Part shown: positions 1 to 9,153 of the stretch, in pieces | How positions within the stretch are numbered: position 1 is the first letter of the stretch | Layout: each line of letters opens with the position of its first letter | Origin: Aquimarina acroporae | Lineage (GTDB): Bacteria; Bacteroidota; Bacteroidia; Flavobacteriales; Flavobacteriaceae | DNA length: 64,000 bases | Direction of reading: 5' to 3' | Assembly (NCBI RefSeq): GCF_023195925.1 | Contig: NZ_JALPRE010000003.1 | Span: 372,001 to 436,000 of the forward strand | The notes under the pieces: generated by a model | Databases searched by the model: none | What the model saw: the letters and a program-made list of their open reading frames with translations, nothing else | What the model was told of the DNA's origin: nothing | Position numbers and translations under genes: made by a program

Positions 1-1
1 G

Positions 2-1897
2 CAATGGCTTCCAAAAGATAGTATTATATCTACCGGGAGTGCATATGCAGATTTAGATAATGATGGAGATTTAGATGTAATAACTAATAATCTAAATGCA
101 AAGGCTACAATTTTTGAAAACAAAGTAGATACAACCGCAAATTATTTAAAACTGAAATTTGTCTACAAAAAGCCTAATCCGTTTGGTATTGGAACCAAAG
201 TTATCTCATACCATCAGGGTAAAATGCAATACAAACAGTTGTATACCTCACGAGGTTTCCAATCTTCGTCAGAACCCATAATTCACTTAGGCTATAAAGA
301 TGCTAAAATGGTCGATTCTTTAAAAATAATCTGGCCAGACCATACTATTCAAGTGGCAGAGAAGATAAAAACGAATCAAACGCTTACCATTAAAGTACTA
401 CATAAGCGAGATAAGGTAAACTACCCCTTGTTATTTACTAAGCCAAAAAAATGGTTTAGGAAGGTAGATAGTATTCCCGGATTAAAGTATACTCACAAAG
501 AGAATAATTATCAGGATGTAAATAGGCAAAAGTTGATTCCTTATAAAATTTCAGATAAAGGACCTGGTGTAGCAGTGGGGGATATTAATGCCGATGGGAG
601 AGATGATATTTTCTTCGGAAGTGCCAAACATAAAACATCGAAGTTGTTTTTACAGACCAATGAGGGATTTGTAGAAGAGTTTACTTCACTTTTTACAGCT
701 TCTAAAACCCAGGAAGATGTTGTTGCATTTATCGAAGATTTTAATAATGATAATATCAATGATTTACTGGTAGGAACAGCAGGAGGAGAATTTTTCGGAA
801 CGTCTAAACAGTTGTTGGATCGATTGTATATCAATAAGGGTGAAACTCTTATGCAAAATCAATTGGTAGATGTTTTTGAACAAACTTCTGTTATCGAACC
901 GTGTGATATAGATAACGACGGAGATTTAGATCTTTTTGTGGGAGGATATGCCGTTTCTAATGATTTTGGAAAACTACCTAATTCTTATATCTTGAAAAAT
1001 GATAATGGAAGTTTTAGTGTAGACAATGTTGAAGAGCTTGAAACTTTAGGAATGATAACTGATGCTATATGGACCGATTTTAATGAGGATGATATTCCAG
1101 ATTTGATCACTGTTGGAGAATGGACTTCTCCTCAGTTTTTTGAAAATCAAAAAGGGAAATTGACTAATGTGACAACAACTGTACTGAAAGAAAAACTAAA
1201 CGGATTATGGCAAACAATTCAACCATTCGATATCGATAATGATGGAGATGTAGATTATATGCTCGGGAATTATGGTTTGAATACCAAGTTTAGAGCCACA
1301 GAGCAATTTCCATTGCGAATGTACTACGGAGATTTTGACGGTAATCAAAAGACTGAAACAATACTGGCACAAGAAAAGGATGCTAAATATTATACACTTT
1401 TGGGGTTAGATGATCTTGCAGGGCAAATGAATTTTTTACGTAAAAAATTTACAAGTTATAAAAGCTTTGCAGGTAAAACTATGGAAGAAATATTCGATAA
1501 GAAAACCTTAGATAATGCTAGGCTGTTTGAGGTGCATCAACTGGCTTCAGGGTATCTCAAGAATGAACAAGGAACTTTTGCATTTGTACCCTTTGATGAT
1601 GAACTGCAAGTTGCACCTATGACCAAAATGATAAGTTACGACTTTGATAAAGATGGTTCCAAAGAGGTTCTAATGGCAGGTAATTACCATGGCCTTATTC
1701 CATTTCATGGCCGTTTCGACGGTTTTCCTGGCGCTGTTGTTAAGAATGATAAGGAAATGATTACAGGTGACGATACTGGTTTGAATTTTACACAAAAATC
1801 TGTAAGAAGTTTAAATATGATTAATTTTAAGGGAATAGATTATCTCTTAGTGACAATGAACAATGAAAAAATCGAAATTTATGCAATCAACGAATAG
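2..1897 (+). CDS. VCBS-repeat / ASPIC-UnbV domain protein, 5' end outside window
   Basis: The reading frame is open from base 2, so this is the C-terminal part (about 631 codons) of a longer protein; the first internal ATG at 224 is not the start. It shows repeated Ca-binding-like FG-GAP/VCBS motifs of the form DxDxDGDxD (for example DLDNDGDLDV, DINADGRDDI, DIDNDGDLDL, DIDNDGDVDY, DFDKDGSKEV), which build beta-propellers. Near codons 55-115 there is an ASPIC/UnbV-like segment (NPFGIGTKV ... TSRGFQSSSEP ... IIWPD). Such proteins are usually exported or surface-attached in Bacteroidota, with unknown ligands. The stop overlaps the next gene by 35 bp, suggesting co-expression with the haloperoxidase-like protein. 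The family is clear; the biological role is not. Confidence 0.9.
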   Translation, partial: QWLPKDSIISTGSAYADLDNDGDLDVITNNLNAKATIFENKVDTTANYLKLKFVYKKPNPFGIGTKVISYHQGKMQYKQLYTSRGFQSSSEPIIHLGYKDAKMVDSLKIIWPDHTIQVAEKIKTNQTLTIKVLHKRDKVNYPLLFTKPKKWFRKVDSIPGLKYTHKENNYQDVNRQKLIPYKISDKGPGVAVGDINADGRDDIFFGSAKHKTSKLFLQTNEGFVEEFTSLFTASKTQEDVVAFIEDFNNDNINDLLVGTAGGEFFGTSKQLLDRLYINKGETLMQNQLVDVFEQTSVIEPCDIDNDGDLDLFVGGYAVSNDFGKLPNSYILKNDNGSFSVDNVEELETLGMITDAIWTDFNEDDIPDLITVGEWTSPQFFENQKGKLTNVTTTVLKEKLNGLWQTIQPFDIDNDGDVDYMLGNYGLNTKFRATEQFPLRMYYGDFDGNQKTETILAQEKDAKYYTLLGLDDLAGQMNFLRKKFTSYKSFAGKTMEEIFDKKTLDNARLFEVHQLASGYLKNEQGTFAFVPFDDELQVAPMTKMISYDFDKDGSKEVLMAGNYHGLIPFHGRFDGFPGAVVKNDKEMITGDDTGLNFTQKSVRSLNMINFKGIDYLLVTMNNEKIEIYAINE

Positions 1898-3260
1898 AAC
1901 AAGTTTTCAATTGAAAAAGAAGATATATCTCCTGAGTAAAGTTTCTATGTTTATTTTGGGATTACTTATGACTTGTACTTCGTGTGAAAAGGAGTCAAAA
2001 CCGATTTCGTTAAATCAGGAAGATTATCATAAAGTAGTAGATAAGTTAACTGAGGTTATTGTACATGATATCTTCTCTCCCCCTGTGGCGAGTAGAATAT
2101 ATAATTATCCTAATATAGCAGCGTATGAGATTATAAGACAGGAAAATCAAAAATATAAATCTCTAGCGAGCCAATTACATGGTTTAGAAACCGTTCCAGC
2201 TGCAGATACCACCAAAATAGTAAACTATAAAGTAGCTGCTTTGATAGCTTATCTAGATGTTGGGAAGGAACTGATCTTTTCAGAAGATAAAATAGAAAAA
2301 TACAGAGATAGTTTGTATGCCTCATGGGGTGCAATAAATGAACAAAGCTTCAAAAATTCAAGAGATTATGGTCTACAAGTAGCAAGTCATATTAAAAAGT
2401 GGATAACTACAGATAATTATGCCCAAACCAGAACGATGCCTAAGTTTTCGGTTAATACAGATGATCCTGCAAGATGGCAGCCAACACCTCCAGATTACAT
2501 GGACGGCATAGAACCTCATTGGCGAGAGATACGCCCATCGATTATAGATTCTGCATCACAATTTACACCCAAAGGACATCCTGATTTTTCTTTAGAAAAA
2601 GACTCACCTTTTTTTAAGGAAGTATTAGAAACATATGAAGTCGGAAATACAATTAAAGATGAAGGAGAAACCTCTGAGAAAATTCAAATCGCAAGGTTTT
2701 GGGACTGTAATCCTTATGTGTCTACTCATAAGGGACATTTAATGTTTGCTACCAAAAAAATCACTCCTGGTGCACATTGGATTGGAATCTGTAAAATAGC
2801 CTGTCAGAAAACCCAATCAGATTTTAACCAAACGGTATATGCATATACCAAGACATCTATAGCCATTGCAGATGCTTTTATAAGCTGTTGGGATGAAAAA
2901 TACCGAAGTAATCTTATTAGACCAGAAACACTAATTAATCAACATATCGATGAGAATTGGGAACCTGTTTTACAAACTCCTCCATTTCCTGAATATACTA
3001 GTGGACATTCGGTGGTTTCTGGTGCTGCTTCAACGGTTTTGACCGATATTTTTGGGGATGGTTTTGCATTTAATGATACTACGGAAGAACCATATGGGTT
3101 ACCTATTCGATCCTTTATATCTTTTCATCAGGCGGCCGAAGAAGCGGCCATAAGTAGATTATATGGAGGGATCCATTATCGCGCAGCGATTGATCTTGGA
3201 TTAGAACAAGGGAGATCATTGGGAAAATTTGTGGTGCAAAATCTTAAAATGACAAACTAA
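1863..3260 (+). CDS. Vanadium-dependent haloperoxidase-like / PAP2-superfamily lipoprotein
   Basis: A 465-residue protein with the three PAP2/vanadium-haloperoxidase active-site motifs in order: KYRSNLIRP (K346...RP), TSGHS (H382) and SRLYGGIHYRAAID (R432, H438, D444). In this family these residues bind vanadate or phosphate, with the SGH histidine acting as acid/base. The N-terminus is a hydrophobic segment ending in Cys residues (TCTSC, about 37-41), consistent with a lipoprotein signal. The ATG at 1863 gives a long basic leader; starts at 1881 or the Met at residue 29 are also possible. It overlaps the upstream VCBS gene, so translational coupling is likely. Whether it halogenates or is a phosphatase cannot be told from sequence. 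Confidence 0.85.
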   Translation: MKKSKFMQSTNRTSFQLKKKIYLLSKVSMFILGLLMTCTSCEKESKPISLNQEDYHKVVDKLTEVIVHDIFSPPVASRIYNYPNIAAYEIIRQENQKYKSLASQLHGLETVPAADTTKIVNYKVAALIAYLDVGKELIFSEDKIEKYRDSLYASWGAINEQSFKNSRDYGLQVASHIKKWITTDNYAQTRTMPKFSVNTDDPARWQPTPPDYMDGIEPHWREIRPSIIDSASQFTPKGHPDFSLEKDSPFFKEVLETYEVGNTIKDEGETSEKIQIARFWDCNPYVSTHKGHLMFATKKITPGAHWIGICKIACQKTQSDFNQTVYAYTKTSIAIADAFISCWDEKYRSNLIRPETLINQHIDENWEPVLQTPPFPEYTSGHSVVSGAASTVLTDIFGDGFAFNDTTEEPYGLPIRSFISFHQAAEEAAISRLYGGIHYRAAIDLGLEQGRSLGKFVVQNLKMTN

Positions 3261-3265
3261 GGTTG

Positions 3266-4168
3266 ATGAAACGGAAGATTTTTGGAGTAGCTGTTTTTCT
3301 TATTGTAGGTTTATTAACCTGGTTTTTGTTTATTAGAGAATACGATTATCAAATAAGTTTTAAATCGAACATAGCTTCTCAAGGGGTTTTTTATGAAGTA
3401 AAACACTGGGATTCGTGGGGAGAGAACAAGAAAGCTGTTGAGGTAATAGACGATATTGTTTTTGAGAATGTGAAACAAAGAATAATTGATGATAATGAGT
3501 CATTTATACTTGATTGGTCTTTTACTCAAGTAAATGATTCGGTTACCAAAGTAGTGGTGGGCATTATTTCAGAAGAAAACAAATTAAAAAACAGATTTCA
3601 TATTTTAACAGGATCTTCAAATCGAGTAGAAAATGTAAAACAAGAACTCATCAGATTTAGAGAGGAATTATATGATTTTTCTAAAAAGTTTGTTGTTGAG
3701 ATCAATGGAGAAGTTAGCATGCCCGATTTTGAATATGCTGCAGTACAAGGGACGTCTAAAAGAGCTGAGAAAGCTGGCGAGATGATTAGTAAAAATGATA
3801 GGCTTGTCTCCATAGTAAAAAAAGATAAAAAAGGAGATCTTCCCTTTGTGAAGATTAAATCCTGGAATAAAGATAGTGATGATATTGAATTTGATTTTGG
3901 ATTTCCTATCATTGTAAAAAGTGATTCGTTACACCGTGACCCTTTGCTGCAAATAGGAAATATAAGCTCTTCAAAAGCAATTAAAGCGACATACTACGGT
4001 AACTATAAGAATAGTGATCAGTCATGGTTTGCAATCATGAATTATGCAAGTAAAAATAACATTGATATTGTCTTGGAACCTTTAGAAATGTTTTACAACA
4101 ATCCTATGAACGGAGGTAATGAATTAGATTGGAAAGCGGAAATATTTATTCCAATAAAAACACATTGA
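3266..4168 (+). CDS. Membrane-anchored protein with SRPBCC-like and GyrI-like halves (tentative)
   Basis: About 300 residues. A single N-terminal hydrophobic segment (residues about 4-22) is followed by a domain beginning YDYQISFKSNI...VFYEVKHWDSW, which resembles SRPBCC/polyketide-cyclase proteins. The C-terminal half (from about FEYAAVQGTS) resembles the AraC effector-binding/GyrI-like fold seen attached to such domains in Bacteroidota. The frame also allows a TTG at 3263, but the ATG at 3266 is preferred. It follows the haloperoxidase-like gene by 5 bp, so it probably shares its transcript. Domain assignments come from pattern memory and are moderate; no enzymatic residues were identified. 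Confidence 0.7.
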   Translation: MKRKIFGVAVFLIVGLLTWFLFIREYDYQISFKSNIASQGVFYEVKHWDSWGENKKAVEVIDDIVFENVKQRIIDDNESFILDWSFTQVNDSVTKVVVGIISEENKLKNRFHILTGSSNRVENVKQELIRFREELYDFSKKFVVEINGEVSMPDFEYAAVQGTSKRAEKAGEMISKNDRLVSIVKKDKKGDLPFVKIKSWNKDSDDIEFDFGFPIIVKSDSLHRDPLLQIGNISSSKAIKATYYGNYKNSDQSWFAIMNYASKNNIDIVLEPLEMFYNNPMNGGNELDWKAEIFIPIKTH

Positions 4169-4330
4169 GAGAGGTTAATTTTATTTTTTGTAGTATATTG
4201 TAGCACAGAGTAGCATAGATTGTTTTTTGAAACCTCAAAATACCTTTTTTTAGGATGGAAAATTTAAAACATGAAGAGCTAAGATAAGTTAGTCGTTACA
4301 GGATATTAAATAGAATTCAACAATGTGATT

Positions 4331-7300
4331 ATGAAGTATATCATAGCATTTGATCAAGGAACTACGAGTACAAGAGCAATAATTTTTAATAATTCTGGAG
4401 AAATTTGTGGTATCTCACAAAAGGAATTAACCCAGTATTACCCTAAGGCTGGTTGGGTAGAACATAATCCTTTGGAAATTTTTGAACATCAAAATGAAGT
4501 CTTTGTTGAGGTGTTGGAAAAATCTAAAATATCTATCGATGAAATAGGAGGAATAGGGATTACCAATCAACGGGAAACTACGGTAGTATGGGATAAAAAT
4601 ACTGGCGAGCCTATACATAATGCCATTGTTTGGTTAGATAAGAGAACATCAAAAATATGTGATCATCTTAAAGCACAAGATTTAGAAGGATATGTTTCAG
4701 AAAATACAGGGCTGGTGATTGACTCCTATTTTTCTGGTACCAAATTAAAATGGATATTGGATAATGTAGAAGGCGCTAGAGAAAAAGCAGAAAAAGGAGA
4801 ACTTCTTTTTGGAACCATAGATACTTGGCTTATTTGGAAATTTACGAATGGACAGCGTCATGTCACAGATCATTCTAATGCATCTAGAACAATGTTGTAT
4901 AACATTATTAGTTTAGAATGGGATAAGAAACTTTTACAAGAACTTGATATTCCAGAATCTTTATTACCTGAAGTCCAGTTTTCTTCTTCAGATTTTGGAA
5001 CCGTAAGCTATAAGGAATATGAAATTCCAATCTACGGAGTTGCCGGAGATCAACAAGCTTCTTTGTTTGGGCAAGGAGGTTATAAGACTGGAATTGCTAA
5101 AAATACATATGGTACAGGTTGTTTTATGCTTTTGAATACTGGTAAAAAACCTTATTCTTCGCAAAATGGACTACTTACTACCTTATGCTGTAGTCTGCCT
5201 GAGGACAATATAAAATATGCTTTAGAAGGAAGTATTTTTGTGGGAGGAGCATCTGTGCAGTGGCTCAGAGATAAATTAGAAATTATCGATAAGGCTTCGG
5301 AGACCGAAGAGATATGCAACACAACAAAATCTTCTGATGACTTATATGTGGTACCGGCTTTTGCAGGTCTGGGAGCACCTTACTGGGATATGGAAGCCAA
5401 AGGTGCGATATACGGATTAACCCTTGATTCGGGCAAAAATGAAATTATTAAAGCCACTATTGAGGCATTAGCTTATCAAACCAGAGATGTTTTGGAAGCG
5501 ATGGTTGAGGATAGCGGAAAGCAAATGAAAGAACTTAAAGTCGATGGTGGGGCTTCTGCAAATAATTATTTGATGCAATTTCAAGCAGATATTCTAAATG
5601 TTGATGTAGATCGACCCCAAATGCTTGAGGTTACCGCATTAGGAGCAGCATTTTTGGCAGGTATTAAAGCAGGAGTATGGCGCAAGAAAGATATCTCAAA
5701 AATTAGAGCAGTAGATAGAATATTCAATCCAGAAATTACAGCACATGAACGAAATCGTAAGTATACGGGTTGGCAGCAGGCGGTAGAGAGAACAAAATCT
5801 GTAAATAAAAATATGCATGCTGTAAAAGAAGAGGGACCTATACGGTTCTCTGTTCTGGATCGTGATATGCAACTAAGAAAAGCTGGGAATGAAAAATATG
5901 ATCTGGCCGTTATAGGCGGAGGAGTTACCGGAGCAGGAATAGCTTTGGATGCAGCCTCAAGAGGATTAAAGGTTTGCCTAATAGAAAAAAATGACTTTGC
6001 ATCTGGTACCAGTAATAAATCTACAAAACTAATACATGGAGGATTACGGTATCTGAAGCAAATGGAAATTGGTTTGGTAAAAGAATCTGGTACAGAACGA
6101 GCTACTGTACATAAACTAGCTCCCCATTTAGTAGTCCCCGAAAAGATGTTGCTTCCAATAATAGAAGGAGGTACCTACGGGAAATTCATGGCTTCAATAG
6201 GTTTAAAGGTTTATGATTTTCTTGCCAATGTCGAGGGAGATGATAAACGTAAAATGCTATCAGCAGATGAAACTAAAACGAAAGAGCCATTACTTAATGA
6301 AGAAGGATTAACAGGTGGAGGTTATTATGCTGAATATCGAACAGATGATGCCAGACTAACGGTCGAATTGCTTAAAAAAGCGGCATCTTTTGGGGCCAAT
6401 AGTATTAATTATTGTGAAATGACATCCTTTAATTATGATGAAGATGGAAAAATCAAAAATCTACAATGTTTGGATCATAATACCCAAAATACATTTGTAA
6501 TAAAGGCAAGAAACTATGTTTCTGCAGCGGGTCCTTGGGTAGATAAGCTAAGAGAAAAAGATCACTCAATGAATAATAAGCACTTGCACCTTACCAAAGG
6601 AGTGCATATTGTTTTTTCAAGAGAAAAATTTCCGCTAACCCAATCTATTTATTTTGATGTACCAGATGGAAGAATGATTTTTGCCATTCCCAGAGGAAGA
6701 GCCACCTATGTGGGTACGACCGATACAAATTACAATGCAAATCTAAATCGAGTAGTAGCTACTCAGGATGATGCCGTTTATTTATTAAATGCAGTAAATC
6801 ATATGTTCCCGAGTTTAAATTTGGTTATTGATGATATCGAATCAAATTGGGCAGGGCTACGACCTTTAATTCATGAAGATGGAAAAGATCCTTCAGAGTT
6901 ATCACGAAAAGATGAAATTTTTATTTCAGAAACAGGATTAATATCTATTGCAGGAGGGAAACTTACGGGGTATCGTAAAATGGCACAGCGTGTTATCGAT
7001 ACTGTTCTCAAAACCATGAGCAGTAAAAGAAGAGAAAAGTTTTCAAAGTCTCATACACAGCAAATTCAACTAACCAGTATGCCTTTAAATACGCTAGAAG
7101 AGGTTGATATATACTTACAAGAAGTGACCCAAAGGCTTAAAGACTTAAAAATAGAAGACCCTTACTATGGCTGGTATCTGGTATCTACCTATGGTAAGCA
7201 AACCGATATTATTATCAACAAGGTGAATTATTTTTTAAATGATGCTATAGAAGAAAGACTAATTAGAGCCGAATTATGGTATAGTGTTCATCATGAAATG

Positions 7301-7504
7301 ACCAATAGTCTTGCCGATTTCTTTGTAAGAAGAACGGGAAGATTGTATTTTGATATAGCAAGCGTGCATACCTACCGATCTATCATAGAGGAAGATCTTA
7401 TAAAGTATCTGAAATGGGACGAAACTCGTTTAGAAAAAGAAAACAATTATCTCAATATCTTGCTCGATGATGCAACAACATATTATGACAAAGAGATCGA
7501 ATAA
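4331..7504 (+). CDS. glpK-glpD: Fused glycerol kinase / glycerol-3-phosphate dehydrogenase
   Basis: One uninterrupted frame of about 1057 residues encodes two successive glycerol-catabolism enzymes. Residues about 1-495 are a full-length FGGY glycerol kinase (FDQGTTSTRAIIF phosphate-binding start, NQRETTVVWD, GVAGDQQASLFGQ, DGGASANNYLMQFQ). After a linker of about 30 residues comes a full-length FAD-dependent glycerol-3-phosphate dehydrogenase (YDLAVIGGGVTGAG dinucleotide fold near 524-537, ASGTSNKSTKLIHGGLRYL, GGKLTGYRKMA, C-terminal DAO_C region). The fusion would phosphorylate glycerol and oxidise the product to dihydroxyacetone phosphate, passing electrons to quinone. The genes are normally separate neighbours. 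GTG at 4325 is in frame, but the ATG at 4331 matches family starts. No glycerol facilitator gene is adjacent. Confidence 0.93.
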   Translation: MKYIIAFDQGTTSTRAIIFNNSGEICGISQKELTQYYPKAGWVEHNPLEIFEHQNEVFVEVLEKSKISIDEIGGIGITNQRETTVVWDKNTGEPIHNAIVWLDKRTSKICDHLKAQDLEGYVSENTGLVIDSYFSGTKLKWILDNVEGAREKAEKGELLFGTIDTWLIWKFTNGQRHVTDHSNASRTMLYNIISLEWDKKLLQELDIPESLLPEVQFSSSDFGTVSYKEYEIPIYGVAGDQQASLFGQGGYKTGIAKNTYGTGCFMLLNTGKKPYSSQNGLLTTLCCSLPEDNIKYALEGSIFVGGASVQWLRDKLEIIDKASETEEICNTTKSSDDLYVVPAFAGLGAPYWDMEAKGAIYGLTLDSGKNEIIKATIEALAYQTRDVLEAMVEDSGKQMKELKVDGGASANNYLMQFQADILNVDVDRPQMLEVTALGAAFLAGIKAGVWRKKDISKIRAVDRIFNPEITAHERNRKYTGWQQAVERTKSVNKNMHAVKEEGPIRFSVLDRDMQLRKAGNEKYDLAVIGGGVTGAGIALDAASRGLKVCLIEKNDFASGTSNKSTKLIHGGLRYLKQMEIGLVKESGTERATVHKLAPHLVVPEKMLLPIIEGGTYGKFMASIGLKVYDFLANVEGDDKRKMLSADETKTKEPLLNEEGLTGGGYYAEYRTDDARLTVELLKKAASFGANSINYCEMTSFNYDEDGKIKNLQCLDHNTQNTFVIKARNYVSAAGPWVDKLREKDHSMNNKHLHLTKGVHIVFSREKFPLTQSIYFDVPDGRMIFAIPRGRATYVGTTDTNYNANLNRVVATQDDAVYLLNAVNHMFPSLNLVIDDIESNWAGLRPLIHEDGKDPSELSRKDEIFISETGLISIAGGKLTGYRKMAQRVIDTVLKTMSSKRREKFSKSHTQQIQLTSMPLNTLEEVDIYLQEVTQRLKDLKIEDPYYGWYLVSTYGKQTDIIINKVNYFLNDAIEERLIRAELWYSVHHEMTNSLADFFVRRTGRLYFDIASVHTYRSIIEEDLIKYLKWDETRLEKENNYLNILLDDATTYYDKEIE

Positions 7505-7521
7505 TAGTGGTTTTTTAAAAC

Positions 7522-8403
7522 TCAAAACGTACCAATAACTCCGAGTCGTCCAGCACCTAGGTTAAGATTCCATCTTATTTTGTTCTTTTTCTCGTAGTGT
7601 ACATATCGTTCTTTTTTGGTGAGATAGTTGTCGATACCATCAACGATAACTACGCTTAATGCAACTCCAAGAACAACATCAGTCAACCAATGTGCACCAG
7701 ACCATAGACGAGAAACCGGAGAAAGCATACCAAGAGTGTAAATACCTCCTTTTATCCAAAGGTTTTTAAATTGTTTACCAATAGCATATGCTGTGGTGAA
7801 AGATAAAATTGCATGTCCCGAAGGAAAAGAGTGATACCCTGCTTCACTAGACCAAAATCTAAAGCTTAAATTACCTTCGTCTGTAAGAGGTCTAGCCCTA
7901 CCTACCAAAGTTTTACTAAATGTTTGTAGTAACCCTCCAGCAGTTGCTGAAGCTATTAAAAGCACACCTGTTTTTCTTATTTTTTGATTTTTGGTAATTA
8001 GTCCTAATGCATACACACTAGTAGTTAATCCATAATTTACCAAAGGTTTTCCAAATCTAAAAGCTACTTCTCTAACACCACTTGGTATATCTTCACCCTG
8101 ATCTAGAAAATAATCATTTGCAGGTTCATCTAAGGCCAATAATGTTAAGGTTCCACCCATAATACCTCCAAAAGTGGCCCAATCTTTTTCTTTCCATCTA
8201 AAAGGCTGGGTATAGGCATTTTTAACACTTCCATAAACCGATGCTCCGTCATATTTTATCATTTGCCAAGTAGTCATTCCTTTCTGGGTTTCTTGAGCAG
8301 ATATAGAATCTGAGGTAGCTTTTTTGGTCAAATTCTGAGAATAAGAAGAGTGAAAGATTAAAAAAGCGAAGACGGGAAATAATAGGGTGTGAGAATATTT
8401 CAT
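7522..8403 (-). CDS. PAP2-family phosphatase, exported
   Basis: A 293-residue protein with an N-terminal signal peptide (MKYSHTLLFPVFAFLIF ... YSQ). It has the complete type 2 phosphatidic-acid phosphatase signature: KTLVGRARP, SFPSGHA and SRLWSGAHWLTDV. Several hydrophobic helices surround these motifs. Family members dephosphorylate lipid phosphates or undecaprenyl pyrophosphate at the outer face of the inner membrane or in the periplasm; the substrate here is unknown. It is convergent with the glpK-glpD fusion (17-bp gap) and diverges from the cluster starting at 8687. It shares the superfamily of the haloperoxidase-like gene upstream but differs in length and spacing. Confidence 0.9.
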   Translation of the reverse strand: MKYSHTLLFPVFAFLIFHSSYSQNLTKKATSDSISAQETQKGMTTWQMIKYDGASVYGSVKNAYTQPFRWKEKDWATFGGIMGGTLTLLALDEPANDYFLDQGEDIPSGVREVAFRFGKPLVNYGLTTSVYALGLITKNQKIRKTGVLLIASATAGGLLQTFSKTLVGRARPLTDEGNLSFRFWSSEAGYHSFPSGHAILSFTTAYAIGKQFKNLWIKGGIYTLGMLSPVSRLWSGAHWLTDVVLGVALSVVIVDGIDNYLTKKERYVHYEKKNKIRWNLNLGAGRLGVIGTF

Positions 8404-8420
8404 AGTACAAATTTGCTATA

Positions 8421-8428
8421 CAAAAATA
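8421..8428 (-). promoter_or_regulatory. Putative -7 element of the PAP2 gene
   Basis: On the minus strand this reads TATTTTTG, matching the Bacteroidota -7 consensus TAnnTTTG, 18 bp before the ATG of the PAP2 gene. No convincing -33 TTG is present at the usual spacing, so the call is weak. The rest of the 283-bp divergent spacer (8404-8686) is AT-rich. It carries a distant inverted pair AGTACAAAT / ATTTGTACT (near 8404 and 8531) but no other clear signal. Confidence 0.3.
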
Positions 8429-8686
8429 ACAACTTATTCATAACTAAACCTAAATGCTCTTATTTAAACCAATCTTCGGCTAAAATAAAAATGAAATTTC
8501 ATAAAGTATAAATACCCATTTTGCCAATTTCAATATTTGTACTGAGTAAAAAAACTATTGTGTTTTAGAACTTTGATTGGAGTTCAATTACCGGTGTATT
8601 GAAATTCACTTTTACGTAAACTTTTCCCCTGGGGTCATCTGAAAACCCATTAATAGAGTAGGAACAAAACTCTTAAAAACTACAAA

Positions 8687-9097
8687 ATGAGTACAAAAGA
8701 ACTTGAATTAAGTCCGGCAATTGCAGGAGCATATTTAACCAAAGGTACCATAGGAAATGTTGGTACACCAGGTGCTCCGATAGTACATTTTTCTTTGGTG
8801 GTAGTACCTTCAAAAAATACTGTTTCTGGTACAGTTGAAATTACCCAAGCTATAGAAGGTGGAAATATTACTATCGAAAATGTAAAAGGAACTATTCGCG
8901 CTACAGGATTCGGTAAAATCACTAAGATTGTAAGTTTAGAAGGAGAATATTTTCAATCATTCCCACCTCCGGCAATTGGGATAATGGAGCAAAAGTTTTT
9001 TGCTCATATGGATATAGACGATAGCTGGAATGGACAGGGAGGGTTCTCTTATGGAGGACAAAAAATTAATAATGTACCCGTAAAATCTGAAAATTAA
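8687..9097 (+). CDS. Small beta-rich protein, DUF1842-like (tentative)
   Basis: 136 residues without signal peptide or membrane segment. The sequence is Gly/Thr/Val-rich with alternating hydrophobic residues (HFSLVVVPSKNTVSGTVEITQA, GNITIENVKGTIRATGFG), suggesting an all-beta fold. The pattern of an AxLTKGxIGNxGxPGAP segment followed by a TVSGxVEITQA strand recalls the DUF1842 family, recognised from memory only. It opens an accessory cluster and is separated from the next gene by a strong hairpin terminator, so it may be made in excess over the downstream proteins. Start ATG follows an AAAACTACAAA leader. Function unknown. Confidence 0.7.
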   Translation: MSTKELELSPAIAGAYLTKGTIGNVGTPGAPIVHFSLVVVPSKNTVSGTVEITQAIEGGNITIENVKGTIRATGFGKITKIVSLEGEYFQSFPPPAIGIMEQKFFAHMDIDDSWNGQGGFSYGGQKINNVPVKSEN

Positions 9098-9102
9098 ACT
9101 TT

Positions 9103-9135
9103 AAAAGAGCACCATACAATGCATGGTGCTCTTTT
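9103..9135 (+). terminator. Intrinsic terminator or attenuator inside the cluster
   Basis: Perfect 13-bp stem AAAAGAGCACCAT / ATGGTGCTCTTTT with a 7-nt loop, ending in four T residues. It lies 5 bp after the stop of the DUF1842-like gene and 18 bp before the next start, so it should make downstream expression partial (read-through). Confidence 0.8.
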
Positions 9136-9153
9136 CACTTAAAACCTAAAAAA

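Noticed and set aside
1863..3260. Assignment as a true bromo- or chloroperoxidase
   Set aside because: Motifs fit the whole PAP2/haloperoxidase superfamily; halide use cannot be inferred, so only a haloperoxidase-like call was made.
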